Shown in pieces: positions 59,193 through 64,000 of a stretch of DNA of 64,000 nucleotides. The stretch's first letter is position 1; each line of letters begins with the position of its first letter. Origin of the DNA: Agromyces archimandritae (GTDB lineage: Bacteria; Actinomycetota; Actinomycetes; Actinomycetales; Microbacteriaceae); assembly GCF_018024495.1 (NCBI RefSeq), contig NZ_CP071696.1, positions 2,728,001 through 2,792,000 of the forward strand. Direction: 5' to 3'. The notes beneath the pieces are model-generated. The model was not told where the DNA came from and made no database searches. It was given only the letters and a program-made list of their open reading frames with translations. The position numbers and the translations under genes are program-made.

Positions 59193-60440
59193 ATGGCCCA
59201 GACCGTGACGCCCCCGCGCGGCATGCGCGATTTCCTGCCCGCCGAGAAGGCCCGCCGCGAGCACGCCCTCGGCGTCATCCGCGACGTCTACCGCGTGCAC
59301 GGTTTCGACGAGATCGAGACCCCGGTCATGGAGGACTCCTCCCGGCTGCACGCCGGCCTCGGCGGCGACAACGAGAAGCTCGCCTTCGCCGTCATGCGCC
59401 GTGGCCTGACCTCGGACGACCTCGCTCGGGCGGCAGCCTCCGGCGATGCCCTGAGCCTCGCCGACCTCGGCCTCCGCTACGACCTCACGGTGCCGCTCGC
59501 GCGCTTCTACGCCACCCACCGCGCCGCGCTGCCGCCCGTGTTCCGCTCGATCCAGATCGCGCCCGTGTGGCGCGCCGAGCGCCCCCAGAAGGGCCGCTAC
59601 CGGCAGTTCGTGCAGTGCGACATCGACATCATCGGCGACGCGACGAGCCTCGCCGAACTCGAACTGCTCACCGCGACCCTCGCGACCCTCGACGCCCTCG
59701 GCCTCGGCGGCTGCGTCATCCGCATCAACGACCGGCGCATCCTCACCCGCCTGCTCGAGACGTGGCAGGTGCCCGCCGGCGGCCGGGAGCGTGCGCTCAT
59801 CGCCATCGACAAGCTCGACAAGATCGGCGCCGAAGGCGTCGCGGCCGAACTCGCCGGCCTCGGCATCGACCGGCCGGGCCTCGCCGAGGAGATCGCCGCG
59901 CTCGCCGCCGCCGACTGGTCGGTCGGGCAGGCGGCGCCGGCCTGGCTCGACGAGGCAGCCTTCGCCGAACTCGCGGCTCTGCGGGATGCGCTGCCCGGGG
60001 CATCCATCGCCTTCGACCCGACGCTCGTGCGCGGCATGGGGTACTACACGGGCACCATCTTCGAGATCGCCCACTCCGACTTCGGCTATTCCCTCGGCGG
60101 CGGCGGGCGATACGACCGCATGATCGGCCGCTTCCTCGGCAGCGAGGTGCCCGCATGCGGCTTCTCGATCGGCTTCGAGCGCATCGTCGACCTGCTGCCC
60201 GAGGCGGATGCCGGTGCGGCCCGCTCCGTCGTGCTCGTGCACGAGGCCGGCGCCGACCCGGCCGGCCTGCTCGCGCTGAAGCGGGAGCTCGTCGCAGACG
60301 GGGTCCGGGTGCGTTTCGAGCGCCGCGTGAAGAACACGAAGGCGCTGCTGGACCGGGTCGCCGCCGACGGCTTCGCGGAGTTCGCCTTCGTGGGCGACGC
60401 GACGCGGGCCGGCGAGCTCGAGTTCCGCCCGCTCGCGTGA
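59193..60440 (+). CDS. hisS: Histidyl-tRNA synthetase
   Basis: Class II synthetase charging tRNA-His. 415 residues. Motif 1 is in GFDEIETPVMEDSSRLHAGLG; motif 2 IAPVWRAERPQKGRYRQFVQCDIDIIG; the histidine-specific LVRGMGYYTGTIFEI; motif 3 GGGGRYDRMIGRFLGSEVPACGFSIGFER. The C-terminal anticodon-binding domain follows (SVVLVHEAGADPAGLLALKREL). The ATG fits the conserved TPPRGMRDFLP-like start. No clear ribosome binding site; AGAAT lies 9-13 nt upstream. Confidence 0.95.
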   Translation: MAQTVTPPRGMRDFLPAEKARREHALGVIRDVYRVHGFDEIETPVMEDSSRLHAGLGGDNEKLAFAVMRRGLTSDDLARAAASGDALSLADLGLRYDLTVPLARFYATHRAALPPVFRSIQIAPVWRAERPQKGRYRQFVQCDIDIIGDATSLAELELLTATLATLDALGLGGCVIRINDRRILTRLLETWQVPAGGRERALIAIDKLDKIGAEGVAAELAGLGIDRPGLAEEIAALAAADWSVGQAAPAWLDEAAFAELAALRDALPGASIAFDPTLVRGMGYYTGTIFEIAHSDFGYSLGGGGRYDRMIGRFLGSEVPACGFSIGFERIVDLLPEADAGAARSVVLVHEAGADPAGLLALKRELVADGVRVRFERRVKNTKALLDRVAADGFAEFAFVGDATRAGELEFRPLA

Positions 60441-60487
60441 GCCGGACGCCCGTCCCTCCGGCGGCGGGGCGGCCGCGCGCGTCTCAG

Positions 60488-61828
<1,341 letters not shown>

Positions 61829-61892
61829 TCGCCCGGTCGGGGGCGGCCGCCGCACCCGCTCCCGACCGGCACGCCGACGGCGAGGAGGGATG

Positions 61893-62384
61893 ATGGCGAA
61901 GATCCGCACCCCCGCCCGATTCTCGGGATCCCGATGGCTCGGGGGCATCCGTTTCTCAGCCTTCTCCATCATCATGATGGGCGTGCTCGTGCTCGCCGTC
62001 GTGGTGCTCGCACCGACGACGGCGGCCTTCGTCACGCAACGTCAGCAGATCGCGAACCTCCATGCGGAGGTGCGCGCCCAGAAGACCGAGATCGCCCGGC
62101 TGTCGGCCGAGCGGGAACGCTGGAACGATTCGACGTTCATCATGACCCAGGCCCGCGAGCGTCTCTACTACGTCAAACCCGGAGAGGTGAGCTATCTCGT
62201 GATCGACGACCGCGCCCCGGCCGCCGCGACCGGCGCCGCCGATCCCGTCTCGACCGAGGTCGTCGAGACCGAAGGCGACTGGATGCGCACGATGCTCTCC
62301 TCCGTCATGGTCGCCGGCCTCGCGCCCGAACCCGGTGCCGAACCCGACGCGGGCACCGCCCCCGCCGCCGGAGACCGCGAATGA
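61893..62384 (+). CDS. DivIC/FtsB-like cell division protein
   Basis: Septum formation initiator family, 163 residues. A membrane helix spans about residues 24-46 (FSIIMMGVLVLAVVVLAPTTAAFV), followed by an extracytoplasmic coiled coil (RQQIANLHAEVRAQKTEIARLSAERERW), then YVKPGEVSYLVID, the conserved end of the FtsB/DivIC domain. The last 60 residues are Ala/Pro-rich. It bridges FtsQ and FtsL in the divisome. ATG at 61893 has better spacing to AGGAGG than the ATG at 61890. Usual neighbour of eno. Confidence 0.9.
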   Translation: MAKIRTPARFSGSRWLGGIRFSAFSIIMMGVLVLAVVVLAPTTAAFVTQRQQIANLHAEVRAQKTEIARLSAERERWNDSTFIMTQARERLYYVKPGEVSYLVIDDRAPAAATGAADPVSTEVVETEGDWMRTMLSSVMVAGLAPEPGAEPDAGTAPAAGDRE

Positions 62385-62920
62385 CCCGTCCCCCCTTCGA
62401 CCCGCCGAGCGAGCGGGACCTCGCCGTGGTGTCCGCCCAGCTCGGCCGGCCGGCCCGCAACGTGCTCGGCATCGCCGCGCGCTGCGTCTGCGGCGCCCCG
62501 ACCGTCGTCGCCACGGCGCCGCGCCTCGGCGACGGCACGCCGTTCCCGACCCTCTACTACCTCTCGCACCCCGCGGCGACGGCGGCCATGAGCCGGCTGG
62601 AGGCCGAGCAGCTCATGCCCGCCTATGCGGCGCGCCTGGCCGACGATCCCGCGTTCGCGGAGGCGTACCTGCGGGCGCACGAGTCCTACCTGGCCGACCG
62701 CGAGTCGATCGGCCATGTCGAGGAGATCGCGGGTATTTCGGCCGGCGGGATGCCGACGCGCGTCAAATGCCTGCACGCGCTCGTCGGCCACGCCCTCGCC
62801 GCCGGCCCCGGGGTGAACCCGGTCGGCGACCTCGCCCTCGAGGCCTCCGACTGGAGCCCCGAGGTGTGCCGCTGCCCCGATTACGGGGTGGATGCGCCGG
62901 CGGGCGGAGCCCGGGGATGA
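62381..62920 (+). CDS. DUF501 family protein
   Basis: A 179-residue protein of the DUF501 family, found after eno-divIC in actinobacteria. Typical segments: VSAQLGRPARNVLGIAARCVCGAPTVVATAPRL, TLYYLSHPAATAAMSRLEAEQLM, and GGMPTRVKCLHALVGHALAAGPGVNPVGD. Four cysteines (C-V-C-G near the start, and C-R-C-P at the end) may bind metal. Function unknown. ATG overlaps the previous stop; stop overlaps the subtilase start. Confidence 0.9.
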   Translation: MTRPPFDPPSERDLAVVSAQLGRPARNVLGIAARCVCGAPTVVATAPRLGDGTPFPTLYYLSHPAATAAMSRLEAEQLMPAYAARLADDPAFAEAYLRAHESYLADRESIGHVEEIAGISAGGMPTRVKCLHALVGHALAAGPGVNPVGDLALEASDWSPEVCRCPDYGVDAPAGGARG

Positions 62921-64000
62921 CCGCCCGGCGGCGGCGGACGGCGATGCGCCTGGCGGCGTTCGCGGTCGCGGTCGCCGCGTTGCTCGCGCCGGGTGCGGCG
63001 GCGGCGGCCGTGCCGGCCCCTGCGCCGGTCGCGGCGGCTCCCGCGGCGGGCCGGGTCGGCACCGACATCGTGCGCGACTACGAGTACTGGCTCGGCGAGT
63101 ACGGCTTCACGACGGCGTGGAATTCCTCGCGCGGCGAGGGGCAGACGGTCGCCGTCATCGATACGGGCGTCGTCGGCAGCGTCGCCGAGCTCGACGGGGT
63201 CGTCGTCGACGGCACCGATGTCTCGGGCGTCGGCTCCTCCGACGGGCAGACGCCGGTGGGCGATCAGCCGGAACACGGCACGATGGTCGCATCCCTGCTC
63301 GCCGGCCGCGGGTCGGCGCCGGGCAGCGGGGTCATCGGCGTCGCCCCGGCCGCCAAGCTCCTGTCGATCTCGGTCGCATTCGGCCAGGACACGGGTTCGA
63401 CGGTCTCGACCGACGATCAGATCGCCGAAGCGGTGCGGTGGGCGGTCGACCATGGGGCCGATGTCATCAACATGTCGCTGACACGCAACACCCGGACCTG
63501 GCCCGAAAGCTGGGACGACGCCTTCGGCTACGCCTTCGCGAACGACGTCGTCGTGGTGGCGGCTGCCGGCAACCGCGGCAGCGGCACGACCGAGGTCGGT
63601 GCGCCGGCGACGATCCCGGGGGTGCTGGCCGTCGCCGGGGTCGACCGCGACAAGAACGCGAGCTTCGACGCCTCCTCCCAGGGCATCACGATCGGTGTCT
63701 CCGCTCCGAGCGAGAAGCTCGTCGGCGTGAAGCCCGACGGGCAGTACCTGCAGTGGGACGGCACGAGCGCGGCGACCCCGCTCGTCTCCGGGCTCGTCGC
63801 GCTCGTGCGCGCCGCCTACCCCGACCTCGACGCGAACAACGTCATCCAGCGCGTCATCGCCACCGCCGATCCGCGCGGCCATGACGTGCCGAGCCCGCTC
63901 TACGGCTACGGCATCATCGACCCGCCGGCGGCGCTGACCGAGCAGGTCGACTTCGTCCAGGCGAATCCGCTCGGGGACCTGGGGGAGTGGATCCGCATCC
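62917..64000 (+). CDS. Subtilisin-like serine peptidase (S8), C-terminus outside the window
   Basis: 361 codons are visible and the frame is still open at the window edge. A signal peptide is at residues 1-32 (RRRRTAMRLAAFAVAVAALLAPGAAAAA). The catalytic triad is complete: Asp in VAVIDTGVVG, His in PEHGTMVASLLAG, Ser in WDGTSAATPLVSG, with the oxyanion Asn in VVVAAAGNRGSGTT. The type resembles mycosins (MycP) of actinobacteria, which usually end with a membrane anchor; whether one follows is not visible. It overlaps the DUF501 stop. Confidence 0.92.
   Translation, partial: MTARRRRTAMRLAAFAVAVAALLAPGAAAAAVPAPAPVAAAPAAGRVGTDIVRDYEYWLGEYGFTTAWNSSRGEGQTVAVIDTGVVGSVAELDGVVVDGTDVSGVGSSDGQTPVGDQPEHGTMVASLLAGRGSAPGSGVIGVAPAAKLLSISVAFGQDTGSTVSTDDQIAEAVRWAVDHGADVINMSLTRNTRTWPESWDDAFGYAFANDVVVVAAAGNRGSGTTEVGAPATIPGVLAVAGVDRDKNASFDASSQGITIGVSAPSEKLVGVKPDGQYLQWDGTSAATPLVSGLVALVRAAYPDLDANNVIQRVIATADPRGHDVPSPLYGYGIIDPPAALTEQVDFVQANPLGDLGEWIRI

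Overview
The window looks like a chromosomal segment from a high-GC actinobacterium, probably Microbacteriaceae. Supporting signs are GC of roughly 70%, an HNH protein with a DUF222-like region, gene neighbourhoods such as metG-tatD-rsmA-ispE, rplY-pth-mfd and eno-divIC-DUF501-subtilase, and many genes whose -10 hexamer (TAnnnT) lies 6-9 nt before the start codon, as expected for leaderless mRNAs. The species cannot be fixed from sequence reading alone.

Layout. 1-4.7 kb: end of a zinc-type dehydrogenase, then metG, tatD, rsmA and a DUF4287-like gene. 4.7-23.1 kb: a compact, apparently complete siphovirus prophage of about 18.3 kb, bounded by attL (4745) and attR (23082). The attachment site covers the promoter and start codon of ispE. 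Left of the prophage centre is a small rightward lysogeny operon (56-aa protein, double-HTH protein, tyrosine integrase). The rest reads leftward: early and replication genes, HNH, terminase, portal, protease-capsid fusion, connectors, tail tube, tail chaperones with a -1 frameshift, tape measure, minor tail proteins, endolysin and holin. One rightward gene with its own strong promoter sits inside the leftward block. 23.1-30.7 kb: ispE, azoreductase, ABC-F ATPase, then a glycerate-use cluster (cdaR-like regulator, glycerate kinase, GntP permease). 30.8-34.6 kb: a membrane protein and ectABC. 35-42.4 kb: HNH protein, MarR, tRNA-Gln immediately followed by glmU, prs and an acyl-CoA ligase. 42.5-47.7 kb: MFS exporter with ArsR-like regulator, gnd and gntK divergent, rplY. 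47.8-50.4 kb: TetR divergent from a three-gene secreted/membrane cluster (DUF6230-like, DUF6114-like). 50.5-64 kb: pth, mfd, nhaA, mazG, an ABC transporter, hisS, eno, divIC, DUF501 and a subtilase cut by the window edge.

Most interesting system. The phage attachment site lies inside the 3' end of an XRE-type regulator gene. In the prophage this protein ends after 90 residues and its stop codon overlaps the ATG of ispE (ATGA). Rejoining attP on paper gives a 118-residue form with a 29-residue Arg-rich tail, reading directly into the integrase operon. This is the architecture of integration-dependent immunity known from some mycobacteriophages, here built on an essential host gene. The phage also carries a predicted origin (five iterons and three DnaA boxes) inside its initiator gene.

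A second pattern in the host DNA is repeated duplication of gene 3' ends, mostly including the stop codon. It is visible at rsmA, cdaR, gntP, nhaA and the ABC permease. All functional calls are made by reading translations, without database searches.
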